Assembly: GCA_945949875.1 (NCBI GenBank)
Contig: CAMFGH010000009.1
Span: 1-45,089 of the forward strand
DNA length: 45,089 bases
Source: an uncultured bacterium
GTDB taxonomy: Bacteria; Bacillota; Clostridia; Lachnospirales; Lachnospiraceae
Direction: 5' to 3'
Of the stretch, positions 16,047 to 24,210 are shown piece by piece. A model generated the notes under the pieces. That model was not told the DNA's origin, ran no database searches, and saw nothing but the letters and a program-made list of their open reading frames with translations. Every line of letters starts with the position of its first letter. Positions within the stretch are counted from its first letter, which is position 1. The position numbers and the translations under genes were made by a program.

Positions 16047-16652
16047 ATGGAAACGTTCAAATTTAGAGAAGAAGATACCAATCTCATAGAATTTTCGGAT
16101 AAAAACGATACTTCTGAGAAACGCTATATGATGACAGAAGAAGAGTTTTTGGAGAAAGAAGCGTCTGAAAAAGAGCTGCGGGCATTAAAGCTATGGCTTT
16201 TTTCTGAAAATGTCCGGATTGAAAATGAAAAGAAAAAACTGCAGGAAATGCAGAACCGTTTTTTGCATGAAAAGGTTCAATTTCAGAATGAGATGAAAGT
16301 TCTGAATCAGAGAATTTCTGCATCCCAGCAGCGATTAAAACAGGATGAACTGTTTTTTGATAAGAAAATGCAGATTCTAAAAAGTGGTTTTGCACAATTA
16401 GAGGAAGACAGAAATGCATTTGAGAAGAAGAAATGCGAGGAAGAAGCACGACTTAAAAAAGAAGAAGCTTATAATACCAGGTTTAAGTTTTCGGATGTGG
16501 AACTTTTGTTTGCCGGTGTAAAAAATACTCTGGCACTTAAGAAAAGATATAGGGATCTGCTGAAAATCTATCATCCGGATAATCTGGCAGGGGACAAAGA
16601 AGTGGTACAGGCTATCAATAAAGAATATGAAAGATTAAAGCAGCAATTATAA
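16047..16652 (+). CDS. Coiled-coil protein with a C-terminal J-domain-like HPD segment
   Basis: 201 residues. Residues about 30-150 are strongly charged and heptad-like (E, K, Q, L), predicting a long coiled coil. The last 45 residues, LALKKRYRDLLKIYHPDNL...VVQAINKEYERLK, resemble helices II and III of a J-domain with the HPD tripeptide at 176-178, followed by a GDKE..QAIN.EY.RL pattern as in DnaJ proteins. The usual first helix is not obvious. A J-domain normally stimulates DnaK, so this may be a co-chaperone-like adaptor; that is inference. GAGGAG lies upstream of the ATG. No recognised family name. Confidence 0.72.
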   Translation: METFKFREEDTNLIEFSDKNDTSEKRYMMTEEEFLEKEASEKELRALKLWLFSENVRIENEKKKLQEMQNRFLHEKVQFQNEMKVLNQRISASQQRLKQDELFFDKKMQILKSGFAQLEEDRNAFEKKKCEEEARLKKEEAYNTRFKFSDVELLFAGVKNTLALKKRYRDLLKIYHPDNLAGDKEVVQAINKEYERLKQQL

Positions 16653-16693
16653 AATGTCATCTGAAAAAATATTTCGGAGAATTTCAGGAATAC

Positions 16694-16718
16694 AAAAAAC
16701 CCATCCAACGGATGGGTT
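16694..16718 (-). terminator. Intrinsic terminator of rpmB
   Basis: On the minus strand AACCCATCC pairs with GGATGGGTT around GTT, followed by a T-run (A16694-A16699 on the plus strand). Confidence 0.9.
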
Positions 16719-16751
16719 TGCTTGTTATCAACCATATGAATGTGTAGAAGA

Positions 16752-16937
16752 TTATGCTCTTTCTACAGCACCAGATCTTAAGCATCTTGTGCAAACGTGC
16801 ATGGACTTTGTTACTCCATTAACTTTTGCTTTAACGCTTCTAACATTAGAGTTCCAAATTCTATTGGATCTTCTATGAGAATGGCTTACGTTATTACCAA
16901 AATGAACGCCTTTACCACAAATATCACATTTAGCCAT
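16752..16937 (-). CDS. rpmB: 50S ribosomal protein L28
   Basis: 61 residues, a normal length for L28. The sequence MAKCDICGKGVHFGNNVSHS, the core RRSNRIWNSNVRSVKAKVNG and the end MHVCTRCLRSG are typical. It carries the four cysteines (C-x2-C and C-x2-C) of the zinc-binding form. AGGAGGTG (plus-strand 16943-16950) sets the start; an upstream in-frame ATG would precede it and is rejected. Own promoter, a structured leader and its own terminator; divergent from asp23-fakA, the usual Firmicutes neighbourhood. Confidence 0.97.
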   Translation of the reverse strand: MAKCDICGKGVHFGNNVSHSHRRSNRIWNSNVRSVKAKVNGVTKSMHVCTRCLRSGAVERA

Positions 16938-16959
16938 CTTTGCACCTCCTAACGAAACG

Positions 16960-17005
16960 AACAACTCGTTTTTCTAGTTGTTTACAAAACGAGTCTTTCG
17001 ACTCG
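16960..17005 (-). promoter_or_regulatory. Structured 5' leader of rpmB with alternative hairpins
   Basis: Reading the minus strand: CGAGTC-GAAA-GACTCG (16990-17005, GNRA tetraloop, then TTTTG) and AACAACT...AGTTGTT (16960-16982) can form together. Alternatively ACTCGTTTT pairs with AAAACGAGT (16964-16972 with 16986-16994), a 9-bp stem that excludes both. This is the layout of an attenuation-type switch just before the L28 ribosome site. The structures are seen; regulation is inferred. Confidence 0.45.
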
Positions 17006-17015
17006 CAACATTGGT

Positions 17016-17044
17016 ATAATACCATAGTAAGCAAAAATATGCAA
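17016..17044 (-). promoter_or_regulatory. Promoter of rpmB
   Basis: On the minus strand TTGCAT (17039-17044), 17-base spacer, TATTAT (17016-17021). Confidence 0.6.
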
Positions 17045-17066
17045 GTTCTTTTTTCATAAATTTATG

Positions 17067-17095
17067 TTTCATTTTTTATAAAAACCAGTTATAAT
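17067..17095 (+). promoter_or_regulatory. Promoter of asp23-fakA
   Basis: TTTCAT at 17067-17072, 17-base spacer, consensus TATAAT at 17090-17095. Back to back with the rpmB promoter. Confidence 0.55.
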
Positions 17096-17131
17096 AATAC
17101 AAGTCATGAAATCATAGTAAGGAGGATTCCC

Positions 17132-17491
17132 ATGAAAAGTTCATCCATGAATACCCATTTGGGTAATATCTACATTGATAACGAAGTAATCGCCCAGTAC
17201 GCCGGTACCGTTGCAGTAGAATGCTTTGGTGTTGTAGGCATGGCCGGTGTAAATGTAAAAGACGGTATTGTATCATTGCTGAAAAAGGACAACATTACAA
17301 AAGGTATTGCTGTGTCTTTAAAAAATAATAAATTAATTCTTGATTTCCATATTATTGTTTCTTATGGAGTCAGCATTGGCGCTGTAGCAGATAATCTGAT
17401 TGATAGTGTCAAATATAAAGTGGAAGAATTTACAGGACTTGAAATCGAAAAGGTGAACATCTTTGTAGAAGGTGTCAGAGTGATTGATTAA
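17132..17491 (+). CDS. Asp23/Gls24 family envelope stress response protein
   Basis: 119 residues. The small single domain has the family pattern: GNIYIDNEVIAQYAGTVAVE at the start, GVVGMAG, an IAVSLKNNKLILDFHIIVSYG strand pair, and FTGLEIEKVNIFVEGV at the end. In Bacillus the orthologue is YloU, encoded between rpmB and the FakA homologue YloV, exactly as here. It has been linked to envelope stress and membrane lipid homeostasis. AAGGAGGA precedes the ATG; the next gene's ribosome site overlaps its stop. Confidence 0.93.
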   Translation: MKSSSMNTHLGNIYIDNEVIAQYAGTVAVECFGVVGMAGVNVKDGIVSLLKKDNITKGIAVSLKNNKLILDFHIIVSYGVSIGAVADNLIDSVKYKVEEFTGLEIEKVNIFVEGVRVID

Positions 17492-17504
17492 GGAGGAAAG
17501 ACCA

Positions 17505-19163
17505 TTGGCTTTAAAGACAATCGACGCCAAAATGTTATCAAAGATGTTTTTGGCGGGTGCAACAAATCTTGATCATAAAAAAGAATGGATCAACGAACTG
17601 AATGTTTTCCCTGTTCCGGACGGTGATACAGGAACTAATATGACAATGACGATTATGTCTGCAGCAAAAGAAGTCACAAATGCCGATCAGTCGGATATGG
17701 CTGCAGTGTGCAAAGCGATTTCATCCGGTTCTCTTCGTGGTGCACGGGGAAATTCCGGTGTTATTCTGTCACAGCTGTTCAGGGGATTTACCAAATCTGT
17801 TTCCAGCAAAAAAGAATTAAATGTAGAGGATTTGGCTGAAGCTTTCGAAAAAGCGGTAGAAACTGCATATAAAGCAGTAATGAAGCCAAAAGAAGGCACG
17901 ATTTTAACAGTGGCAAGAGGTGGTGCAGAAAAAGCAAGAGAACTCTTGGATGATGGCTGCAGTGACCTGGAGACCTATATCAGAGAAGTGATATTATATA
18001 TGGATGAAGTGCTGGCACAGACTCCGGAAATGCTTCCGGTTTTGAAACAGGCCGGCGTTGTAGATTCCGGCGGACAGGGTCTTATGGAAGTGCTTAAAGG
18101 TGCACAGGATGCATTCCTGGGCAAGGAAATTGATTTTTCTATTTCAGAATCAACACCGATATCCGGTGGTAACAAATCCGGATATGAAGCCCAGGCTGAG
18201 ACTGATATTAAATATGGATATTGTACAGAATTTATTATTCTTCTGAATAAGACCTTTAACATCAAGATGGAAATGGATTTCAAGGCATATCTGGAATCTA
18301 TCGGTGATTCTATCGTTGTAGTAACCGATGATGATATTGTAAAAGTACATGTTCATACCAATGATCCCGGCTTTGCAATTCAGAAGGCATTAAAATATGG
18401 TGCTTTGTCTAATTTAAAGATTGATAACATGCGTCTGGAGCATCAGGAAAAACTGTTCAAAATGGAACAAAAATCAGAAGCCGAAGAAGTCATGATGGAG
18501 AAAAAAGATACTGCATTTATTGCTGTTTCGATTGGTGATGGCATGAATGAAATCTTAAGAGGACTTGGGGTTGACTATATCATTGAAGGTGGTCAGACCA
18601 TGAATCCGAGTACGGAAGATATACTCAATGCCATTGATAAGGTGAATGCGGATAATATTATTATTCTTCCAAACAATAAGAATATTATATTAGCGGCAAA
18701 TCAGGCACAGTCCATGGTCGAAGAAAAAAATATTTTTGTTATTCCTACCAAGACAGTTCCACAGGGTATTACTGCTGTCATCAATTATGTTCCGGATCTT
18801 TCTGTAGAAGAAAATGTTGCAGTTATGGAAGAAGAAATCGGAAATGTTAAGACCGGTCAGGTAACCTATGCTGTAAGAGATACCTCTATTGATGATAAGG
18901 AAATCAAGCAGGGAGACTTCATGGGTATTGGTGATAAAGGCATTCTTTCTGTTGGAACCGATATGAGTGATGTAACAGTTAAAATGTTACAGGAAATGGT
19001 AGATGATGATGTGGAACTGATCAGTATCTACTATGGTGAAGATGTGAAAGAGGAAGATGCATCTGCTTTCCATGAAAAAGTAGAAGCAATGTATCCAAGA
19101 TGTGATGTTGAATTACAGTATGGCGGACAGCCAATTTACTATTATTTGATATCCGCAGAATAA
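17505..19163 (+). CDS. fakA: DAK2-domain fatty acid kinase subunit (FakA/YloV-like)
   Basis: 552 residues. FakA phosphorylates fatty acids carried by a DegV-family FakB protein, feeding host or exogenous acyl chains into phospholipid. The N-terminal DAK2 kinase domain shows NVFPVPDGDTGTNM (Mg-ATP aspartates, residues about 29-42) and GARGNSGVILSQLFRG; a linker and a C-terminal DegV-like domain (from about residue 325, FIAVSIGDGMNEIL) follow. The start is TTG at 17505, 8 bases after GGAGG (17492-17496). A DegV gene lies two genes downstream, a plausible FakB. Glycerone kinases share the DAK2 fold but lack this architecture. Confidence 0.9.
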   Translation: MALKTIDAKMLSKMFLAGATNLDHKKEWINELNVFPVPDGDTGTNMTMTIMSAAKEVTNADQSDMAAVCKAISSGSLRGARGNSGVILSQLFRGFTKSVSSKKELNVEDLAEAFEKAVETAYKAVMKPKEGTILTVARGGAEKARELLDDGCSDLETYIREVILYMDEVLAQTPEMLPVLKQAGVVDSGGQGLMEVLKGAQDAFLGKEIDFSISESTPISGGNKSGYEAQAETDIKYGYCTEFIILLNKTFNIKMEMDFKAYLESIGDSIVVVTDDDIVKVHVHTNDPGFAIQKALKYGALSNLKIDNMRLEHQEKLFKMEQKSEAEEVMMEKKDTAFIAVSIGDGMNEILRGLGVDYIIEGGQTMNPSTEDILNAIDKVNADNIIILPNNKNIILAANQAQSMVEEKNIFVIPTKTVPQGITAVINYVPDLSVEENVAVMEEEIGNVKTGQVTYAVRDTSIDDKEIKQGDFMGIGDKGILSVGTDMSDVTVKMLQEMVDDDVELISIYYGEDVKEEDASAFHEKVEAMYPRCDVELQYGGQPIYYYLISAE

Positions 19164-19178
19164 AGAAGTATTCATTTA

Positions 19179-19242
19179 TCCGAAAGAAACCAATCGGTAG
19201 TATCAGTTGAATTACCGTATTGCTGTTTCTTTCGGATTTTTT
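19179..19242 (+). terminator. Intrinsic terminator after fakA
   Basis: TCCGAAAGAAAC (19179-19190) pairs with GTTTCTTTCGGA (19225-19236); an inner CGGTA/TACCG can also pair; then TTTTTT. Confidence 0.88.
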
Positions 19243-19268
19243 CGCTAAAATCATTTTAAGAGGAAATT

Positions 19269-21302
19269 ATGTATTCAAAGGATTCAATTTTATCTCTAAA
19301 AGGAATAGGTGAAAAAACCGCATCCTATTTTAATAAGATGGGAATCACAGAAGTTGGCCAGCTTCTTCATTATTATCCCCGTGATTACGATCTGATGGAA
19401 GATGCTGTCCGGATATCTGAATTAGAAGAGGGCAGACGATTTGTGGTTCAAGCAGGCGTGATTGGAAATGTTTCAGAGCGAAAAGCAGGTAAACTTACTA
19501 TAACAACCTTTCAGGCTGCCGATCACACCGGAATAATACAAATCACATATTTTAATATGCCTTTTATTAAAAAAGTGATGAAAAAGGGTGCAGTATTTTT
19601 TTTCCGTGGTAAAGCGATTGCCAGGGGAAGTATCTATGTGATGGAACAGCCAGCATATTTTACGAAAGCGCAGTATGAAGAGAAGCGAGGCGTATTAACA
19701 CCTGTTTATCCTTTAACAGCCGGTCTGACACAGAATGTGGTTCAAAAAGCAATAAGTCAGGTGCTTAATAATCTGCCTTTAAAAGAACATCTTCCTTTGG
19801 AAATTCTATCCGGATGTCAGCTTATGGATTATGAAAATGCGATGCATGGGATTCATTTTCCTTCCAGCAAGGAGCAACTGATACAAGCCAGAAACCGACT
19901 TGTTTTTGAGGAGTTTTTGACATTCTTATGTCAGGTTCGAAGTATGAAAGAGTCGGTCAATGCAATTCCTAATGCATTTCCTATGATCAAAGTCGCGAAT
20001 ACCGAAAGATTTCTTGAAAAACTTCCATTTCGTATGACAGAAGATCAAATGAACACATGGGATCAGGTTTCAGAAGATCTTTCAGGTGAGTATACGATGA
20101 ATAGACTGATTCAGGGTGATGTAGGTTCCGGAAAAACCCTGATTGCTTTTCTTGCCTTACTTATGACCGCAGCAAACGGTTATCAGGGGGCTTTTATGGC
20201 TCCTACGGAAGTATTGGCAACACAGCATTATAATACATTTCTGGAATATGCCGGAAGATATGATCTGCCTATCAGACCAGTATTGTTGACAGGTTCCCTG
20301 ACTGCAAAAGGGAAACAGGAGATATACGAGAAAATTCTGGCTGGAAAATATAATGTGATCATAGGTACCCACGCACTTTTTCAGGAAAAAGTGGAATATA
20401 AAAATCTGGCTCTGGTTATCACAGATGAGCAACACAGATTTGGGGTACATCAGAGGGAGCATCTGATGTACAAGGGTGGAAGCCCCCATGTCATGGTAAT
20501 GAGTGCCACACCGATTCCCAGAACTCTTGCCATGATCCTATATGGTGATTTAAATATTTCCGTTATAAAGCAGATGCCGGAGGGAAGAATTCCCATTAAA
20601 AACTGTGTGGTTGGGGTTTCCTATCGGGAGAAAGCATATCAGTTTTTTGCAAAAGAGATTCAAAATGGTCATCAGGTTTTTGTGATCTGTCCCATGATCG
20701 AACCAACTGAAGGATCCGATTTGGAAAATGTGGAAGAATATACCGAAAAACTGCGGCATTTTTTTCCGGATTCTGTACAGATCAGTTCCCTGCATGGCAA
20801 AATGAAAGCTCCGGAAAAACAGAGGATCATGGATGCGTTTGCTTCCGGGAAAATTGATATCCTGGTTTCTACTACTGTAATAGAAGTGGGGGTCAATGTT
20901 CCCAATGCAACCGTCATGATGATTGAAAATGCTGAACGGTTCGGACTGGCACAGCTTCATCAGCTTAGAGGACGTGTCGGACGAGGAAAATTTCCATCTT
21001 ATTGTATCTTTCTGGATACGGTTCATTCAGACAAGTCCGCGCAGAGATTGGATGTTCTGAACCATTCCAATGATGGATTTTATATTGCAGAGCAGGATCT
21101 GAAATTGCGTGGCCCCGGTGATTTATTTGGAATACGTCAGAGTGGCGATCTGTGTTTTCAGCTGGCTGATATTTATCAGGACTCCGCCTTATTATTGGAG
21201 GCCGATAAAGTATGTCAGGATATGCAAAAAAACAACATAACATTGACTTTCGAGGAATCTAAAAGTAAACTGGTAGGTAGTGGTTTTTTGCATATTATGT
21301 AA
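19269..21302 (+). CDS. recG: ATP-dependent DNA helicase RecG
   Basis: 677 residues, full length. RecG remodels stalled replication forks and Holliday junctions. N-terminal wedge/OB domain with GIGEKTASYFNKMGI and YYPRDYD; Walker A GDVGSGKT near residue 281; DEQH box at 386-389, as expected for RecG (DEQH rather than DEAH); QLRGRVGRG near 565. The C-terminal region GFYIAEQDLKLRGPGDLFGIRQSG is diagnostic. AGAGGAAA precedes the ATG. It stands after the fakA terminator with the DegV gene 23 bases downstream. Confidence 0.97.
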   Translation: MYSKDSILSLKGIGEKTASYFNKMGITEVGQLLHYYPRDYDLMEDAVRISELEEGRRFVVQAGVIGNVSERKAGKLTITTFQAADHTGIIQITYFNMPFIKKVMKKGAVFFFRGKAIARGSIYVMEQPAYFTKAQYEEKRGVLTPVYPLTAGLTQNVVQKAISQVLNNLPLKEHLPLEILSGCQLMDYENAMHGIHFPSSKEQLIQARNRLVFEEFLTFLCQVRSMKESVNAIPNAFPMIKVANTERFLEKLPFRMTEDQMNTWDQVSEDLSGEYTMNRLIQGDVGSGKTLIAFLALLMTAANGYQGAFMAPTEVLATQHYNTFLEYAGRYDLPIRPVLLTGSLTAKGKQEIYEKILAGKYNVIIGTHALFQEKVEYKNLALVITDEQHRFGVHQREHLMYKGGSPHVMVMSATPIPRTLAMILYGDLNISVIKQMPEGRIPIKNCVVGVSYREKAYQFFAKEIQNGHQVFVICPMIEPTEGSDLENVEEYTEKLRHFFPDSVQISSLHGKMKAPEKQRIMDAFASGKIDILVSTTVIEVGVNVPNATVMMIENAERFGLAQLHQLRGRVGRGKFPSYCIFLDTVHSDKSAQRLDVLNHSNDGFYIAEQDLKLRGPGDLFGIRQSGDLCFQLADIYQDSALLLEADKVCQDMQKNNITLTFEESKSKLVGSGFLHIM

Positions 21303-21325
21303 AATATTGAAATGGAGAAAAGAAT

Positions 21326-22195
21326 ATGAGTAAGATTGCAGTCGTAACCGATAGTAATTCCGGTATTACACCAAAAGAAGCATCCGGATTAGGCGTATAT
21401 GTAATTCCGATGCCTTTTATGATTGACAGAAAGACATATTATGAAAATATTGATCTTGATCAGGAACAGTTTTATGAAAAACTGGAAGGGGATACTGATA
21501 TTATAACCAGCCAGCCTACTCCGTCTTCTATACTGGAATTATGGGATGATCTGCTGAAAAAATATGATGAAATTGTTCATATTCCAATGAGTAGTGGACT
21601 GTCCGGTTCCTGTCAGAGTGCTCACATGCTTGCTCAGGACTACGATGAAAGAGTACAGGTTGTGAACAACCAGAGGATTTCCATTACCCAGAAGCAGTCA
21701 GTAAGAGATGCTTTGATGCTGATTGAAAAAGGTTATGATGCCAAGCAAATCAAAGAAGTATTGGAAGAAGATAAGTTTAATTCCTCCATTTATATTATGC
21801 TGGATACTTTAAAATACCTGAAAAAGGGTGGAAGAATAACACCAGCGGCTGCTGCGTTGGGGACGGTGTTGCGTTTAAAACCCGTACTTCAGATACAGGG
21901 GGAAAAACTGGATGCATTTGCCAAGGCAAGAACCATTAATCAGGGTAAGAATATTATGATTAATGCTATCAGGAATGATATGATCAACCGCTTTGGAGGA
22001 GTGGATCCTGAGGCTTGTGTCATTCAAATGGCACATACGCATAATGATGAAATGATTCAGGAATTCAAAAAGGAAGTGGAAGAAGCTTTTCCGGGATTTA
22101 TTGTCTCTGACGTAGATCCTTTATCTCTTAGTGTCAGCTGTCATATTGGCCCCGGATCTTTGGCCATTGCAGTTACAAAAATCTTAAAGAAATAA
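21326..22195 (+). CDS. DegV family fatty-acid-binding protein (FakB-like)
   Basis: 289 residues. DegV proteins bind a fatty acid in a deep pocket and present it to FakA. Family marks are VTDSNSGI (residues 6-13), the TSQPTPS segment, the MSSGLSGSCQSA loop, LKYLKKGGRI and the C-terminal HIGPGSLAI. A FakA homologue is encoded two genes upstream, which supports a FakB role; the acyl-chain preference cannot be read. GGAG precedes the ATG. Next gene starts 31 bases after its stop. Confidence 0.92.
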   Translation: MSKIAVVTDSNSGITPKEASGLGVYVIPMPFMIDRKTYYENIDLDQEQFYEKLEGDTDIITSQPTPSSILELWDDLLKKYDEIVHIPMSSGLSGSCQSAHMLAQDYDERVQVVNNQRISITQKQSVRDALMLIEKGYDAKQIKEVLEEDKFNSSIYIMLDTLKYLKKGGRITPAAAALGTVLRLKPVLQIQGEKLDAFAKARTINQGKNIMINAIRNDMINRFGGVDPEACVIQMAHTHNDEMIQEFKKEVEEAFPGFIVSDVDPLSLSVSCHIGPGSLAIAVTKILKK

Positions 22196-22226
22196 GCTTG
22201 ATATGTAAGAATAGGAGTCATGTTGC

Positions 22227-24149
22227 ATGGCAAAAGTAAATCAATACGATGCGTCAAATATAACCGTACTTGAAGGACTTGAGGCAGTTCGAAGAAGACC
22301 CGGAATGTACATTGGCAGTGTTTCTACCAAGGGTCTGAATCATTTGATCTATGAAATTTTAGATAATTCAGTGGACGAGCATCTCGCAGGATATTGCTCT
22401 AAAATTGAAGTGACGCTGGAAGCTGATGGCTCAGCCACTGTTTCAGATAATGGCCGAGGGATTCCTGTTGGAATGCATGAAAAAGGAATCAGTGCAGAAC
22501 GACTGGTTTTCACCACCTTACATGCAGGTGGTAAATTTGACAACGACGCATATAAGACAAGCGGTGGTCTACACGGGGTAGGTTCTTCTGTTGTAAACGC
22601 CCTTTCCAACCGGCTGAATGTGACTGTAAAAACCGGTGGTTTCATTTATGAAGATCATTATGAAAAAGGACTTCCGGTTATGGATCTTGTGGACGGTCTT
22701 TTGCCGGTAATCGGGAAGACAAAAGAGACAGGCACCTCCATCAATTTCCTGCCTGATGATACCATTTTCGAAAAAACAAGATTTAAAGAAGATGATGTAA
22801 AAAGCAGACTTCATGAAACCGCCTATTTAAATCCGAATCTTACCATTGTTTTTACGGACAAACGGAAAGAACCGGTAGACCAGGTAGAATATCACGAACC
22901 GGATGGCATAGTAGGGTTCGTGAAAGATATGAATTCTTCCAAAGAAACCTTACATGATGTGATCTATTTTCAGGGAGAAGCCGAAGGAATTGAAGTACAG
23001 GCTGCCTTTCAGTATGTAAATGAATTTCACGAAGATATTTTAGGTTTTTGCAATAATATTTATAATGCAGAAGGCGGTACCCATATTACCGGCTTTAAAA
23101 CCATGTTCACCAATGTGATCAATACATACGCAAGAGAACTTGGTATTCTGAAAGAAAAAGATGTGAATTTTACCGGTACGGATGTACGTAATGGTATGAC
23201 TGCAGTCATATCCGTGAAGCATCCCGATCCCCGTTTTGAAGGACAGACCAAAACAAAACTGGATAATCAGGATGCTGCAAAAGTGGTATCAAAAATCACA
23301 GGTGATGAAATTGTCCGTTTTTTTGACCGTAATCTGGAGACTCTTAAAATCATCATCAGTTGTGCGGAAAAAGCGGCTAAGATTCGTAAATCGGAAGAAA
23401 AAGCAAAAACAAATATGCTCACCAAGCAGAAGTTTTCCTTTGATTCTAACGGGAAACTGGCAAACTGTGAATCCAAAGATCCGTCTAAATGTGAGATTTT
23501 TATCGTGGAGGGTGATTCGGCGGGAGGAAGTGCAAAGACAGCCAGAAACCGCATGTATCAGGCCATTTTACCGATTCGCGGTAAGATATTGAATGTGGAG
23601 AAAGCCAGTATTGATAAAGTTCTTGCAAATGCAGAGATCAAAACCATGATTTATGCCTTTGGTTGTGGTTTTTCGGAAGGCTATGGAAATGATTTTGATA
23701 TCTCTAAGCTGAGATATGACAAGATTATTATTATGGCGGATGCCGACGTGGATGGTGCCCATATTTCCACCCTGCTTCTTACTTTATTCTATCGCTTTAT
23801 GCCGGAGCTGATTTACGAAGGACACGTCTATATCGCCATGCCTCCTTTATATAAAGCAATGCCAACCAAAGGGGAAGAGCAGTATTTGTATGATGATGCT
23901 GCGTTAGAAAAATATCGTAAAAGTCATAAGGGTCCATTTACCTTACAGCGATACAAAGGTCTGGGTGAAATGGATGCAGAGCAGCTCTGGGAGACGACTT
24001 TGAATCCGGAAACCAGAATGCTGAAAAAGGTTGAGATTGAAGATGGTCGTATGGCTTCCGAAGTGACGCAGATGTTAATGGGAACAGAAGTTCCTCCCAG
24101 AAAGACTTTTATTTATGAACATGCAACAGATGCAGAACTGGATGTATGA
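22227..24149 (+). CDS. Type IIA topoisomerase ATPase subunit (GyrB/ParE-like)
   Basis: 640 residues. Supplies ATP hydrolysis for strand passage, with the A subunit encoded next. The GHKL ATPase shows EILDNSVDEH, DNGRGIPVG and GGLHGVGSSVVNALS. The toprim domain has EGDSAGG (from Glu428) and DADVDGAH (505-512), and the C-terminal domain RYKGLGEMDAEQLWETT is complete. The neighbours are recG and rsmD, not dnaA-recF, so it may be the second type IIA enzyme of the cell (topoisomerase IV or a gyrase-like paralogue). GyrB and ParE are hard to separate by eye, so no symbol is given. Confidence 0.88.
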   Translation: MAKVNQYDASNITVLEGLEAVRRRPGMYIGSVSTKGLNHLIYEILDNSVDEHLAGYCSKIEVTLEADGSATVSDNGRGIPVGMHEKGISAERLVFTTLHAGGKFDNDAYKTSGGLHGVGSSVVNALSNRLNVTVKTGGFIYEDHYEKGLPVMDLVDGLLPVIGKTKETGTSINFLPDDTIFEKTRFKEDDVKSRLHETAYLNPNLTIVFTDKRKEPVDQVEYHEPDGIVGFVKDMNSSKETLHDVIYFQGEAEGIEVQAAFQYVNEFHEDILGFCNNIYNAEGGTHITGFKTMFTNVINTYARELGILKEKDVNFTGTDVRNGMTAVISVKHPDPRFEGQTKTKLDNQDAAKVVSKITGDEIVRFFDRNLETLKIIISCAEKAAKIRKSEEKAKTNMLTKQKFSFDSNGKLANCESKDPSKCEIFIVEGDSAGGSAKTARNRMYQAILPIRGKILNVEKASIDKVLANAEIKTMIYAFGCGFSEGYGNDFDISKLRYDKIIIMADADVDGAHISTLLLTLFYRFMPELIYEGHVYIAMPPLYKAMPTKGEEQYLYDDAALEKYRKSHKGPFTLQRYKGLGEMDAEQLWETTLNPETRMLKKVEIEDGRMASEVTQMLMGTEVPPRKTFIYEHATDAELDV

Positions 24150-24210
24150 TAAATGGAGTCTTGTGTCGATGAAATAAATTATTTTATATTCAGAAACGGA
24201 GATAAAATCC

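Noticed and set aside
20550-21026. Minus-strand open frame opposite recG
   Set aside because: Composition is that of an antisense shadow of a conserved gene; no start signal.
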